In this document: piece by piece, positions 7,832 through 17,136 of the stretch
Layout of the letters: every line of letters starts with the position of its first letter
How positions within the stretch are numbered: position 1 is the stretch's first letter
Assembly: GCF_900114995.1 (NCBI RefSeq)
Contig: NZ_FOUX01000004.1
Coordinates: forward strand, 558,001-622,000
Origin: Chitinophaga sp. YR627
GTDB lineage: Bacteria; Bacteroidota; Bacteroidia; Chitinophagales; Chitinophagaceae
Direction of reading: 5' to 3'
Length of the DNA stretch: 64,000 nucleotides
Program-made: the position numbers and the translations under genes
Notes under the pieces: model-generated
Told to the model about the DNA's origin: nothing
What the model saw: the letters and a program-made list of their open reading frames with translations, nothing else
Databases searched by the model: none

Positions 7832-8824
7832 ATGAAGGCCATAATACCTGTAGCCGGTGCCGGCACCAAGCTACGACCTCACACATATACACAGCCGAAA
7901 GCATTAATTCCCCTCGCGGGCAGAACGATATTAAGTATTATCATTGACCAGCTGGTAGAAGCCGGCATCAACGAATTTGTATTTGTCATCGGATATCTGG
8001 GCGATAAGATCCAGCATTATGTGCAACAGAAATATCCTCACCTGACCTGCCATTTTGTGCAGCAAAACAGCCGTGAGGGTACCGGACATGCGATCCTGCT
8101 CACCAGACAGGTCGTACAGGACGATGAAATCCTGATCGTATTGGGAGATACTATCTGCGAAGGCAATTTCCAGGAACTGATCGCTGCACCTGTATCGATG
8201 CTGGGTCTGAAGAAAGTGGATGACCCGCGTAACTTTGGTGTGGCCGAACTGAATGAAGATCACAATATCGTCCGCGTGGTGGAGAAACCACAGATCCCTA
8301 AGTCCAATCAGGCCCTCGTAGGGGTCTATAAGATAAAAGAGACGCCACAGTTATATGACTGTCTGGAACAGAACATCCTGCATCAGAAGAAATCGCATGA
8401 CGAATTTCAGCTGACGGACGCTTTACAGTGTATGATCGAACACGGCGTGACCTTTAAGACCTTTAAAGTCACCAACTGGTTCGACTGTGGCCGTAAAGAC
8501 ACCCTGCTCGAAACAAACGCTATCCTGCTCAGCAAATACAAAATGGATAATAATCCGGCTCAGGCTTATGAGAATACGATTATTATACCGCCTGTTAGTA
8601 TTGCAGAAGGATGCAGCATCAAAAACTCAATTATCGGCCCGAACGTGGCCATAGGCGATAACACTGTGATCAATTACTCTATCGTTAAAGACTCTATCAT
8701 CGGCTCATTCAGTAACTTATATGAAGTGGTACTGAAATCGTCGCTGATCGGTAGTGATGCGAATATCCGCGGTTTGAGCCAGAGCCTGAACATCGGGGAT
8801 AATACGGAGATTGATCTGGGTTAA
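7832..8824 (+). CDS. Sugar-phosphate nucleotidyltransferase
   Basis: A 330-residue NDP-sugar pyrophosphorylase family protein that joins a sugar 1-phosphate to a nucleoside triphosphate. The N-terminal Rossmann-like domain carries the nucleotide loop PVAGAGTKLRPHTYTQPKAL at residues 5-24, with Lys in place of Arg in the GTRLRP motif. An acidic metal site follows in VLGDTI. Residues 250-325 form a partial left-handed beta-helix (IAEGCSIKNSIIGPNVAIGD). Glucose-1-phosphate thymidylyltransferase or mannose-1-phosphate guanylyltransferase are possible; I cannot choose. The start at MKAIIPVAG is clear. A terminator follows at 8837-8887. Confidence 0.88.
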   Translation: MKAIIPVAGAGTKLRPHTYTQPKALIPLAGRTILSIIIDQLVEAGINEFVFVIGYLGDKIQHYVQQKYPHLTCHFVQQNSREGTGHAILLTRQVVQDDEILIVLGDTICEGNFQELIAAPVSMLGLKKVDDPRNFGVAELNEDHNIVRVVEKPQIPKSNQALVGVYKIKETPQLYDCLEQNILHQKKSHDEFQLTDALQCMIEHGVTFKTFKVTNWFDCGRKDTLLETNAILLSKYKMDNNPAQAYENTIIIPPVSIAEGCSIKNSIIGPNVAIGDNTVINYSIVKDSIIGSFSNLYEVVLKSSLIGSDANIRGLSQSLNIGDNTEIDLG

Positions 8825-8836
8825 ATACTCCTCTTC

Positions 8837-8887
8837 ATCCCAGGCTGATAGTCAAGACCTATGTCTGCTGTCTGCCTGGGATTTTTC
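8837..8887 (+). terminator. Terminator after the nucleotidyltransferase gene
   Basis: ATCCCAGGC and GCCTGGGAT arms enclose a 28-base loop with smaller internal pairing (AGAC/GTCT), followed by TTTTCCTT. Confidence 0.7.
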
Positions 8888-8901
8888 CTTATTTTCATTC
8901 C

Positions 8902-9837
8902 ATGAACCGTATCACCCAACTATTCCACATTCAATACCCCATTATCCAGGCAGGCATGATCTGGGCCAGCGGCTGGAAACTCGCCAGTGCTGTCAGTAAC
9001 GCAGGCGGCCTTGGATTAATCGGCGCCGGAAGCATGTATCCCGACACACTCAGAGAACATATCCGCAAATGCAAACAGGCGACCGACAAACCCTTCGGCG
9101 TCAATGTCCCCTTGCTCTACCCGGATATCAATCAGCTAATAGACATCATTATTGAAGAAAAAGTCCCCATTGTATTTACCTCCGCCGGCAATCCAAAAAC
9201 CTGGACACCTGTATTGAAAGCAGCGGGCATCACTGTTGTACATGTAGTATCAAGTGCCTTCTTCGCAGCTAAAAGCGAAGCAGCCGGTGTAGATGCAGTA
9301 GTAGCAGAAGGCTTTGAGGCCGGCGGACATAACGGGAGAGAAGAAACTACAACAATGGTGCTGATCCCTGCTGTATGCGAACAGGTAAAGATCCCTGTCA
9401 TCGCAGCAGGTGGTATCGGTTCAGGAAAAGCAATGACAGCTGCATTCGCATTAGGAGCTGAAGGCGTACAGGTTGGCAGTCGCTTCGTAGCCTCTCCGGA
9501 AGCCTCCTCTCATCAGCAATTCAAACAGGCGATACTCGATGCAAAAGAAGGTGACACCATGCTGACCATGAAAAAGCTGACACCTGTAAGATTATTAAAA
9601 AACAACTTCTTTCAGAGCGTTAAAGAGGCTGAAGATAAAGGCGCCGATCCGGAAATACTAAAGACCCTGCTGGGTCGCGCACGCGCCAAAGCTGGTATGT
9701 TCGAAGGAAATATGGAGGAAGGAGAACTCGAAATCGGGCAGGTAAGTGCATTGATCCATACACTTAAACCTGCCGGAGAAATCGTTAAGGAAATATGGGA
9801 TGAGTTTAATCAGACCATCCGTAAACTGAACAGTTAA
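8902..9837 (+). CDS. Nitronate monooxygenase family protein
   Basis: A 311-residue FMN-dependent TIM-barrel protein of the nitronate monooxygenase (2-nitropropane dioxygenase) family, which oxidises toxic nitronates such as propionate 3-nitronate. The N-terminus IQYPIIQAGMIW, the central EAGGHNGRE with the catalytic-type histidine, and the FMN phosphate-binding stretch AAGGIGSGKAMTAAFALGAE plus GSRF are present. FabK-type enoyl reductases share this fold, so a role in fatty-acid synthesis is possible but less likely. It is convergent with the ABC permease gene, 9 bases away. Confidence 0.88.
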   Translation: MNRITQLFHIQYPIIQAGMIWASGWKLASAVSNAGGLGLIGAGSMYPDTLREHIRKCKQATDKPFGVNVPLLYPDINQLIDIIIEEKVPIVFTSAGNPKTWTPVLKAAGITVVHVVSSAFFAAKSEAAGVDAVVAEGFEAGGHNGREETTTMVLIPAVCEQVKIPVIAAGGIGSGKAMTAAFALGAEGVQVGSRFVASPEASSHQQFKQAILDAKEGDTMLTMKKLTPVRLLKNNFFQSVKEAEDKGADPEILKTLLGRARAKAGMFEGNMEEGELEIGQVSALIHTLKPAGEIVKEIWDEFNQTIRKLNS

Positions 9838-9846
9838 CGCTGTACG

Positions 9847-11160
9847 TTACGCCTTTCTACTTACCCATTTCAACGCCTCTTTCCACGTGATCTTCTTACC
9901 ATACATCAGTATACCGGTACGATAGATCTTACCAGCCATCCAGGTGGTAAACAGAAAACCTACGATCAGTAAACTCATGGACAAAGCCAACTGCCAATAT
10001 GGTACTGTTCCCGGCACGCCATAAGGAATACGGGCCATCATCACCATCGGAGAGGTGAAAGGTATGATACTGCCCCAGAACGCAACCGGCCCTGAAGGAT
10101 TTTGTACTGAAGAGATCATCACCATAATACCAATAATGATAGGTAAGGTGATCGGGAAGGTCAATGCCTGCGCATCTGTAGGGTCTTCATTCACCAGACT
10201 ACCTACTGCCGCGAATAACGCAGAATAAAACAGGTAACCGCCCAGGAAATAGAATACAAAGCAGGAGATTACAGCGGTCCAGTTCACACTACCCACGACA
10301 AACTGGATCTTCTCGATCGCTTCTACCATAGCAGCATTACTACCACCCTGCATCATCGTATTGCCTTCATTCATGGCAGCGACCGCATCACCGGAAATAA
10401 ATAATGGTAATATCAGTTGTACACTGACGATCAGCGCGACCCATATAAGAAACTGCAGGAGTCCGACAGCCGCAATACCAATGATCTTACCCATCATCAG
10501 CTGGAAAGGTTTTACACTGGAGATCATCACTTCTGCAATACGGCTCACTTTCTCTTCCATGACACCACGCATGACAGACATGCCGAAAAACATCAGGATG
10601 ATATAGATAATAAAACCGCTGGCATATCCTACGCCGTAAGCAACAGCAGCACTTCCTTTCTGTCCTTCATTACCGGTCCTGAATTCAATACTGATATCCG
10701 CTTTAGCGGCTTTTAGTTGTGCGGCATCTATATTCGCTTTCTTCAGACGCTCTTCTTCTATGAGGTCATTGATCCTGCGTGTGAGCTTACTTTCGACAGA
10801 AAGGCCCGGCTGTGCATCACTGTAATAAGTTACGCCAGATGGACGCTCAATATCCAGTTGCGGAATGTACAGCAGACCGGAATAACCATATTCTGCATAT
10901 TTATGCTGAAAAGAGTCGACGCTCGTATTCTCAAGGTACTTGTAATACACACCCTTGTCATCCGGGAAACGGTTCATGAACAGGTGACTGTCATCAATCA
11001 CTGCTATACGCTTTTCTTCCTTTGAGTTGGTGGCTATCAGGATAGGCACAACGATCATTGCAGCGAAGAACAAGGGTACAAGCAGGGTAACGATCAGGAA
11101 AGAACGTTTCCTTACACGGGTGATAAATTCTCTTTTTATAATGAGCCAGATTTTGTTCAT
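9847..11160 (-). CDS. ABC-2 type transporter permease (NatB-like)
   Basis: A 437-residue membrane protein. The first membrane helix is at residues 22-43 (FLIVTLLVPLFFAAMIVVPIL), followed by a periplasmic domain to about residue 165. At least five further helices lie between about 175 and 425. The layout matches the NatB/ABC-2 family, which exports sodium ions, drugs or peptides with a separate ATPase. It lies 59 bases after the ATPase gene at 11220-12185 and is the last gene of the kinase/regulator/transporter run. Its stop lies 9 bases from the convergent nitronate monooxygenase gene. Confidence 0.9.
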   Translation of the reverse strand: MNKIWLIIKREFITRVRKRSFLIVTLLVPLFFAAMIVVPILIATNSKEEKRIAVIDDSHLFMNRFPDDKGVYYKYLENTSVDSFQHKYAEYGYSGLLYIPQLDIERPSGVTYYSDAQPGLSVESKLTRRINDLIEEERLKKANIDAAQLKAAKADISIEFRTGNEGQKGSAAVAYGVGYASGFIIYIILMFFGMSVMRGVMEEKVSRIAEVMISSVKPFQLMMGKIIGIAAVGLLQFLIWVALIVSVQLILPLFISGDAVAAMNEGNTMMQGGSNAAMVEAIEKIQFVVGSVNWTAVISCFVFYFLGGYLFYSALFAAVGSLVNEDPTDAQALTFPITLPIIIGIMVMISSVQNPSGPVAFWGSIIPFTSPMVMMARIPYGVPGTVPYWQLALSMSLLIVGFLFTTWMAGKIYRTGILMYGKKITWKEALKWVSRKA

Positions 11161-11219
11161 AAAAACAAGCGGGAGTTGCGATGAGGAAATAGTAGTTGAA
11201 TGTGATGAAGATACTGTGA

Positions 11220-12185
11220 TCAGTTGCTGGAATATGCCGGCTGACTGTCATCAATATTGGCAGCCTGAGGAGGCTCCCCGGTCATAGAAGTAACCTGCTG
11301 AATGAAAACCTCATTGATAGAAGGCAGGATCTCCTGGAAGGAAGTGATCGGCACATTATGACGGATGAAATGATCCAGGATATCATTGTTAGTGCTGCCC
11401 TCGGTAAGTTTCACCGTATAGGCAAGCTGCTCCTGTTTGATGATGGAAAAGTGATGGGTAGCCACTTGTGCGAAGTTGGGCATCACACCAAAACCAATAC
11501 GGAACAGGTGTTGTTTGAAGTCCTGCTTGATCTGTTTTACCTCTCCATCCAGTAATTTCTTACCCTGGTTGACCAGCACGATGCGATCACAGATCTCTTC
11601 TACCTGCTCCATCCTATGGGTGGAAAAGATGATAGTAGTACCATTCTTACTGAGGTCAAAGATTTCCTGCTTGATAAGATTTGCGTTGATGGGGTCCAGA
11701 CCGGAGAATGGCTCATCGAGTATAAGCAGATCCGGACTATGCATGATCGTAGAAATAAACTGCACCTTCTGCTGCATCCCTTTACTCAGCTCCTCTACCT
11801 TTTTGTTGTACCAGCTGTTGATCTCAAACTTATCGAACCAATATTTGATCTTATCTTTTGCGTCCCGCTCTGACATGCCTTTCAGCTGCGCCAGGTACAG
11901 GGCCTGTTCACCCACTTTCATTTTCTTGTATAATCCCCTCTCTTCCGGCATATAGCCAATAGAATGAATATCCGTCTGTGGATCGAACGGACGCCCATTA
12001 AAAAGTATCTCCCCTTTATCCGGATAAAAAATACCAGTGATCATACGCAGCAGCGTAGTCTTACCAGCGCCGTTGGGGCCCAGCAATCCGAATATGCTTC
12101 CTTTGGGAATAGAAAAGCTGATATCGTCTACAGCCTTATGGGTGGCATAGTGCTTATACAGGTGTTTTATCTCTATGAGGTTCAT
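11220..12185 (-). CDS. ABC transporter ATP-binding protein (NatA-like, DUF4162 tail)
   Basis: A 321-residue ATPase. Walker A is GLLGPNGAGKTTLL, the signature LSKGMQQKVQ, Walker B LLILDEPFSGLDP and the switch region FSTHRMEQVEE. The residues beyond about 220 correspond to the C-terminal extension common in NatA-type subunits. The long Q-, P- and S-rich tail (MTGEPPQAANIDDSQPAYSSN) is probably disordered. It pairs with the permease at 9847-11160. The LytTR regulator gene ends 32 bases upstream, so the transporter may be a target of that two-component system. Confidence 0.93.
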   Translation of the reverse strand: MNLIEIKHLYKHYATHKAVDDISFSIPKGSIFGLLGPNGAGKTTLLRMITGIFYPDKGEILFNGRPFDPQTDIHSIGYMPEERGLYKKMKVGEQALYLAQLKGMSERDAKDKIKYWFDKFEINSWYNKKVEELSKGMQQKVQFISTIMHSPDLLILDEPFSGLDPINANLIKQEIFDLSKNGTTIIFSTHRMEQVEEICDRIVLVNQGKKLLDGEVKQIKQDFKQHLFRIGFGVMPNFAQVATHHFSIIKQEQLAYTVKLTEGSTNNDILDHFIRHNVPITSFQEILPSINEVFIQQVTSMTGEPPQAANIDDSQPAYSSN

Positions 12186-12217
12186 AGATTAAATGTAAAA
12201 AAATTATATGGGATTTC

Positions 12218-12910
12218 TCACCCAAATATCTCTCCTACAGCCAGGGCATAAGCCGCTCCGATACTGATAGCGACACTACCTATATACAGCGAACTCCTGT
12301 CCACCTTATCGATCTTATTGTTGGCCACAATAAAAGAGCGGTGTACTCTTGTAAATTGTGCCGGGGGCAATAATGCCAGGGCTTCCTGCATAGACAAGCG
12401 CGACAGGATACGCTTGTCTTTTAAAACAAAGTTGATATAGTTGCCGGCACTTTCAAGGTAAAGGATATCATCCAGCATCACTTTATACTGCTCATATCCG
12501 CTTTTAAGCATGATATGAGCAGGCACATCTGATTTTGAACGCTGGCCGATTAACACCTGCAAAGCTTTGGCCTTATTGCAGGCTTTCAGAAAACGTTCAA
12601 AGGAAAATGGTTTGAGCAGATAATCCAGCGCATCCAGTTCAAAACTCTGTACCGCATGCTCAGAGTAAGCGGTGGTAAAGATCACCATGGGTGCACCGGG
12701 TAAGGTAGCCATCAGCTCCAGACCGGAAATATCCGGCATACGGATATCCAGGAACAACAGGTCGACCTTTTCCTTTTGCAGATATTCTAATGCTTCAAAA
12801 GGATCAGTAAAATACCCTTTGATATCCAGAAAAGGTACCTGCGCCGCATGAGTACGTATTACTGATAATGCGACCTGCTCATCATCTATTGCGATAGCGG
12901 TTAATGTCAT
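12218..12910 (-). CDS. LytTR family response regulator
   Basis: A 230-residue regulator. Residues 1-120 are a receiver domain, with the phosphoacceptor aspartate in LLFLDIRMPDISG, the Thr in VIFTTAYSEHA and the Lys in YLLKPF. Residues about 135-230 are a LytTR DNA-binding domain (ILYLESAGNYINF, FTRVHRSFIVANNKIDKV). The gene overlaps the upstream kinase gene by 4 bases (ATGA), a sign of translational coupling. It probably controls the NatAB-like transporter genes directly downstream; this is inferred from order only. Confidence 0.95.
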   Translation of the reverse strand: MTLTAIAIDDEQVALSVIRTHAAQVPFLDIKGYFTDPFEALEYLQKEKVDLLFLDIRMPDISGLELMATLPGAPMVIFTTAYSEHAVQSFELDALDYLLKPFSFERFLKACNKAKALQVLIGQRSKSDVPAHIMLKSGYEQYKVMLDDILYLESAGNYINFVLKDKRILSRLSMQEALALLPPAQFTRVHRSFIVANNKIDKVDRSSLYIGSVAISIGAAYALAVGEIFG

Positions 12911-14433
12911 ACGATCTGAATAGTAAGATGTACAAAATATTCTGTGGTCGTTTCACGGATACTCAGTTCATGCTTACGTGGATAGAGTAACGCCAGACGC
13001 TGCCGTACATTCTGCAAACCGATTCCCATACTGTCATTCTCTATTTCACTTGCTCTGCTGGCATGAACAGTATTATATACATCAAAGTAGATCTTTTCCG
13101 GTGTACAGGATAATGACATGGTGATACGTGACTTGTTGCGGGAACTGATACCATGTTTAAACGCATTTTCTAAAAACGGGATGAGCAGCATTGGCGCAAT
13201 TTCATGATCACAATGTGTATCATCAATATTGACCTCTATACCGATATCAGAAGAGCCCTGTGTACGTAAACGCTGTAAAGCGATATAGTTCTCCAGGTAG
13301 GCAATTTCTTTTGAGAGGGAAATACGCTCCTGCATGTTATCATGTAACATAAAGCGCATCATGTCTCCCAGCTTTTGTATACCCTCACTGGTAGCAGGTG
13401 CTTTTTCTGTCAGTGCAGTACCATATAAAGTATTGAGGGCATTGAAGAGGAAATGCGGGTTGATCTGCCAGCGGAGGAAGTCCAGTCCGGTTTCAGACTG
13501 ATCCAATGCTTTGCGCAGACCCAGTATCGTATCACTACGTGACTGACGCACATAAAAGATCCAGTATGACAATGGCAGTACAACCATTATTGTACCTGCG
13601 AATAATGCCAGGCAACTGAGAATAGCATCTTTGGGAGGATGCGGTATCATTATCAACAGGAACACCGGTGACAATGCAAATATCATGAAGTAAACAAAAG
13701 CAGGATCTCTGACCAGCAGACGGCGATCCCGATGCAAATGATAATGCGGTAGCAGACGGTACTGTGAAACGAAATACACGACACTATAATAAAATCCGAT
13801 CAGACTAAATACGGCAAACTTCGTGATGTTATTACCGGGAGTGATTAAAGAAAATAGTACGATCAGCAACAGTATAACGATCGCTTCAGTTCTTATCTGT
13901 ATAAACCAGGGTTTACTGACAGCCTTAGCATGTAACTGCTGAAAGTAAAGTCGCTTGGCCCCATAATATAAAGCGTACAGTGTTACATAGAATATTGTAA
14001 TGATAAAAGCTGATTTTGCACAATGCATATGCACTCCCTTACGTGTACTGTACACGCCAAATAGGTATCCGTTATACCATGTAGAAGCCGTCATTATAAC
14101 CACAAATACTGCCCCGCAAGTCGCAATCAGCAACAAAGTGCCTATTTTCCAGCTCCCCTGCTCATAGAACGATGGCATGATCCAGCTGTTGATACCTACA
14201 AAAGCGAGATACACAATTGTAATGTGCGCCAGTAATGGTAACAGGTAATGTTTATAATAGTCAAATACCTGATCGTACCTGGCGAACTTATAACCATATT
14301 CATGTTGTAGTTCAAATACGTTGTAGCTAACACTCTTATATAAAAGAGCGAACAGGATCAACAGGAAGATCGCTGTAGCAACACCAAGTTCTATTTTTCT
14401 GAGCTGGTTCATAAGGATAAAATCTTTCAGCAA
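12907..14433 (-). CDS. Sensor histidine kinase (LytS/YehU-type His_kinase)
   Basis: A 508-residue membrane kinase. Residues 20-310 hold about eight hydrophobic segments without a recognisable extracellular sensor domain. The kinase core follows: the phosphoacceptor region LRWQINPHFLFNALNTLYG, the N box LLIPFLENAFKHG and the G box GIGLQNVRQRLALLYP. The start could be residue 1 or the ATG 7 codons later (MNQLRKIELG), which places the first helix better. It is the cognate kinase of the overlapping LytTR regulator. The many membrane helices suggest sensing at or within the membrane. Confidence 0.93.
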   Translation of the reverse strand: MLKDFILMNQLRKIELGVATAIFLLILFALLYKSVSYNVFELQHEYGYKFARYDQVFDYYKHYLLPLLAHITIVYLAFVGINSWIMPSFYEQGSWKIGTLLLIATCGAVFVVIMTASTWYNGYLFGVYSTRKGVHMHCAKSAFIITIFYVTLYALYYGAKRLYFQQLHAKAVSKPWFIQIRTEAIVILLLIVLFSLITPGNNITKFAVFSLIGFYYSVVYFVSQYRLLPHYHLHRDRRLLVRDPAFVYFMIFALSPVFLLIMIPHPPKDAILSCLALFAGTIMVVLPLSYWIFYVRQSRSDTILGLRKALDQSETGLDFLRWQINPHFLFNALNTLYGTALTEKAPATSEGIQKLGDMMRFMLHDNMQERISLSKEIAYLENYIALQRLRTQGSSDIGIEVNIDDTHCDHEIAPMLLIPFLENAFKHGISSRNKSRITMSLSCTPEKIYFDVYNTVHASRASEIENDSMGIGLQNVRQRLALLYPRKHELSIRETTTEYFVHLTIQIV

Positions 14434-14449
14434 TGATAGTTATCCCTTC

Positions 14450-14470
14450 CACACTTTTTGGAAAAGTGTG
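14450..14470. terminator. Small hairpin between two minus-strand genes
   Basis: CACACTTTT - TGG - AAAAGTGTG, a perfect stem just after the stop of the FAD oxidoreductase gene and before the kinase start. It may terminate the upstream gene, but there is no good T-run beyond the stem. Confidence 0.5.
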
Positions 14471-14482
14471 ATAAAACGGATA

Positions 14483-16045
14483 TTACCTGTGATAGAAAGC
14501 TATAATACGCTCTGCTACACGTTCTCCGTCCATTGCTGCTGACACGATACCACCTGCATAACCGGCGCCTTCCCCACAGGGATAAAGGCCGCTGATCTGC
14601 GGATGCATCAGTGTTTCGTCTTCACGCGGAATACGTACAGGAGAGGATGTGCGGGATTCAGTAGCTACCAGTATAGCGTCTGCTGTGTAATATCCTTTCA
14701 TCTTACGGCCAAAAGCCTTGAAGGCTTCTGCCAGCCGGGAGTGCACACTAACAGGAAGGACATCACGGAGATTGGTGCTGTTTACACCAGGTAAATAAGA
14801 GCAGGAAGGTAAAGTTGTGGAAACCTTACTGTGGACAAAATCCGTCATTCGTTGAGCGGGCGCTACAAATTGTCCACCGCCAGCAGTAAAGGCTGTACGT
14901 TCTACCATCTGTTGATAGTACATAGCGGCCAGCGGACCTTTATCAGCAAAGATCTGGAAATCAGTTTCATCTACGGTCACCACCATGCCTGAATTGGCAT
15001 AGGGGTTATCACGTCTGGATGGTGACCATCCATTGACTACCAGTTCTCCCGGATCTGTTGAAGCAGGCGCAATGATACCACCTGGACACATACAGAAAGA
15101 AAAAACACCACGTCCTTCTACCTGTTCCACAAGACTATAACTGGCAGGAGGCAGATGCTCATTCCTGGTAGGACAATGATATTGTACGCTGTCGATAAAT
15201 GACTGTGGATGTTCCACGCGTACCCCAAGGGCAAAAGGCTTTGCAGTGATCAGTATGTTCTTCTCATGCAGCAGGTGGAAGATATCACGGGCAGAGTGAC
15301 CAGTAGCAAGGATGATCTGGCCGGCTTCGAATGTTTGTCCGCTGGCAGTCTTCACCCCTGTTACCTGATTATTGGCTGTCAATATATCAGTCACCTTTTG
15401 TCCGAATAACACCTGTCCGCCACTGTTGACAATCTGCTCCCGCATAGCCACTATGATCTGAGGTAACTTATTGGTACCTATATGTGGATGCGCATCATAC
15501 ATGATCTTTTCCGTAGCACCGAAGTGTACAAAGATGCTGAGTATGCGGTTGATGTCACCACGCTTATTGGAGCGGGTATATAACTTACCATCAGAGTATG
15601 TACCGGCGCCACCTTCACCGAAACAATAATTGGACTCCGGATTGACAACACCAGTCTTATTGAGTGCAGCAAGATCTCTTCTTCTCTCACGCACATCCTT
15701 ACCCCGCTCAAGCACAATAGGTCTGATACCTGCTTCTACAAGGCGCAAAGCGGCAAACAGACCTGCTGGTCCGGCTCCTATAACGATGGCCTGTGGCGCG
15801 TTTGCAGGCAGCGTATCATATATCGGTATGATGCGTTCTCTTTCCTGAAAGGGTTCATTGACAAACACCTTGATGGTGAGCATGAAGTAAGCCTGGCGGG
15901 AACGTGCGTCTATAGAGCGTTTGAGCAAATGGAAGCCTGTAATGGCGGATGGTTTAACACCGAGGGCGGCCGCAGCTTCAGTGATAATGCTGGTATCAGA
16001 ACCTGCCTGAGATGGCAGCAATTTGAGCGAGAGTTGTTGTATCAT
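14483..16045 (-). CDS. FAD-dependent oxidoreductase (COG2509-like)
   Basis: A 520-residue flavoprotein. After an N-terminal about 85-residue alpha/beta domain comes the dinucleotide-binding motif VIGAGPAGLFAALRLVEAG, then the acidic ERGKDVRERRRDLAALN. The family-typical NYCFGEGGAGTYSDGKLYTR and a C-terminal PCGEGAGYAGGIVSAAMDGE complete it. Members of this family are annotated as uncharacterised FAD-dependent dehydrogenases; the reaction is not known. The neighbours give no clue. The gene appears monocistronic, flanked by a hairpin at 14450-14470 and by the DUF3127 gene upstream on the same strand. Confidence 0.88.
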   Translation of the reverse strand: MIQQLSLKLLPSQAGSDTSIITEAAAALGVKPSAITGFHLLKRSIDARSRQAYFMLTIKVFVNEPFQERERIIPIYDTLPANAPQAIVIGAGPAGLFAALRLVEAGIRPIVLERGKDVRERRRDLAALNKTGVVNPESNYCFGEGGAGTYSDGKLYTRSNKRGDINRILSIFVHFGATEKIMYDAHPHIGTNKLPQIIVAMREQIVNSGGQVLFGQKVTDILTANNQVTGVKTASGQTFEAGQIILATGHSARDIFHLLHEKNILITAKPFALGVRVEHPQSFIDSVQYHCPTRNEHLPPASYSLVEQVEGRGVFSFCMCPGGIIAPASTDPGELVVNGWSPSRRDNPYANSGMVVTVDETDFQIFADKGPLAAMYYQQMVERTAFTAGGGQFVAPAQRMTDFVHSKVSTTLPSCSYLPGVNSTNLRDVLPVSVHSRLAEAFKAFGRKMKGYYTADAILVATESRTSSPVRIPREDETLMHPQISGLYPCGEGAGYAGGIVSAAMDGERVAERIIAFYHR

Positions 16046-16082
16046 ACTGAGGATTGGTTAGGTAGTTATCCCAACAATTGAA

Positions 16083-16111
16083 AACGGATACCCGTATTTC
16101 AGGTATCCGTT
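16083..16111 (-). terminator. Terminator after the DUF3127 gene
   Basis: AACGGATACC, 9-base loop, GGTATCCGTT, followed on the minus strand by TTCAATTG. It lies 40 bases beyond the stop at 16151. Confidence 0.75.
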
Positions 16112-16150
16112 CTCAGTTATTTTGTTAATGAGTTGTTATTCTCAGAGCAA

Positions 16151-16534
16151 TTAGAATGGTAAATCGTCTGCCTGACCGCCACCGGAAGAAATCTCCTGAG
16201 AAGCGTTGTAATTTGGCATTGCATCAGTCGTAGGACCGCCAGCAACAACAGATTCCATGCGCCATGCGTCCAGATTTGTAATGTAGTTCACTCTGCCGTC
16301 TTTTTCCCAACGTGTACCTTTGATATTGAAGTATACCTTCACTGTTTCACCCTCGTTGAAGCGATCTACAATTGCAGTTCTGTCCTGTACTGCCTGGAAC
16401 TTGATGTAGTTATTTATAACGCGGCCATTGATATCATCGGATTTTTCGATAACGAACTCCCTGGTTTTAAAGGTTTCGCTACGCTGCATCGTATTGTATT
16501 TCACAATCAGTTTTCCGGTTATTTCAAAACTCAT
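16151..16534 (-). CDS. DUF3127 domain protein
   Basis: A 127-residue protein of the DUF3127 family, common in Bacteroidota. The OB-fold-like core covers residues 1-100 (ITGKLIVKYNTMQRSE, REFVIEKSD, YIKFQAVQDRTAIVDRFNEG, VKVYFNIKGTRW). The last 25 residues are acidic and glycine-rich and end in DDLPF, very like the C-terminal tip of single-stranded DNA-binding proteins (DDDIPF) that recruits repair and replication enzymes. A DNA-binding role fits this tail and the location next to dnaA, but this is inference. Confidence 0.85.
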   Translation of the reverse strand: MSFEITGKLIVKYNTMQRSETFKTREFVIEKSDDINGRVINNYIKFQAVQDRTAIVDRFNEGETVKVYFNIKGTRWEKDGRVNYITNLDAWRMESVVAGGPTTDAMPNYNASQEISSGGGQADDLPF

Positions 16535-17136
16535 ATAAAAATTTTTAGCTGTTCAGAGGGCCAAAGATAGGTTTTTTAGCAGCAATCCGATACAATAAAA
16601 TTTAAAACAGGCAGTTATAAACAGGGGCACGTCAACGCACGGGCGCGTATATAATAATTTTGCATGGTATTTGCTAACCTAAAGGACATTTTTTTAAATG
16701 CAATTACTAACATAGTTTTGCACCCCCGCGATGAAATTATCAACATTCCGGAAGATCAGAAAGCAATCACAAAAGGTGATTTAAAGAGCGCTTGAATTTA
16801 CGTACAATAGTATTTTATCAGTTAGTACACATATCTATGACAAACAAGTTAATGTCAACAGGAAAAGCCTGTCTATCAAAGCAGTGCAGTACTGGCTTTT
16901 ATCATATTATAAAAGCAAAAAAACAAGCGCTTAAAATAGAATAAAAACAGCAAAAAAAAACAGGCGACAAACTGTTATCAGTGAAATAAAAACAAGGGGA
17001 GATAAATTTTTTTTTTCAACATTTTCTACTGATATTCGTCGTCCTGTCTGAAAATCTATCAACCCCCCACGTTGGTTAGATTTACAATTCGAGAACAATC
17101 CTTAATTTAAGAACAACATTAATTTACATTAGCTCA
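16535..17136. other. 602-base AT-rich spacer upstream of dnaA
   Basis: No convincing gene. It contains long A and T runs (16970-17020) and a possible -7 box TAGTTTTG at 16713-16720. One DnaA-box-like TTATAAACA occurs near 16616, but there is no cluster of TTATCCACA-type boxes, so I do not call an origin here. Confidence 0.5.

Noticed and set aside
16731..16784. 17-residue open frame (MKLSTFRKIRKQ...) before dnaA
   Set aside because: Very short, no conservation evidence and no firm promoter; a leader peptide cannot be supported.
16535..17136. Replication origin upstream of dnaA
   Set aside because: AT-rich, but no cluster of DnaA boxes was found by eye; a GC-skew calculation over the genome would be needed.
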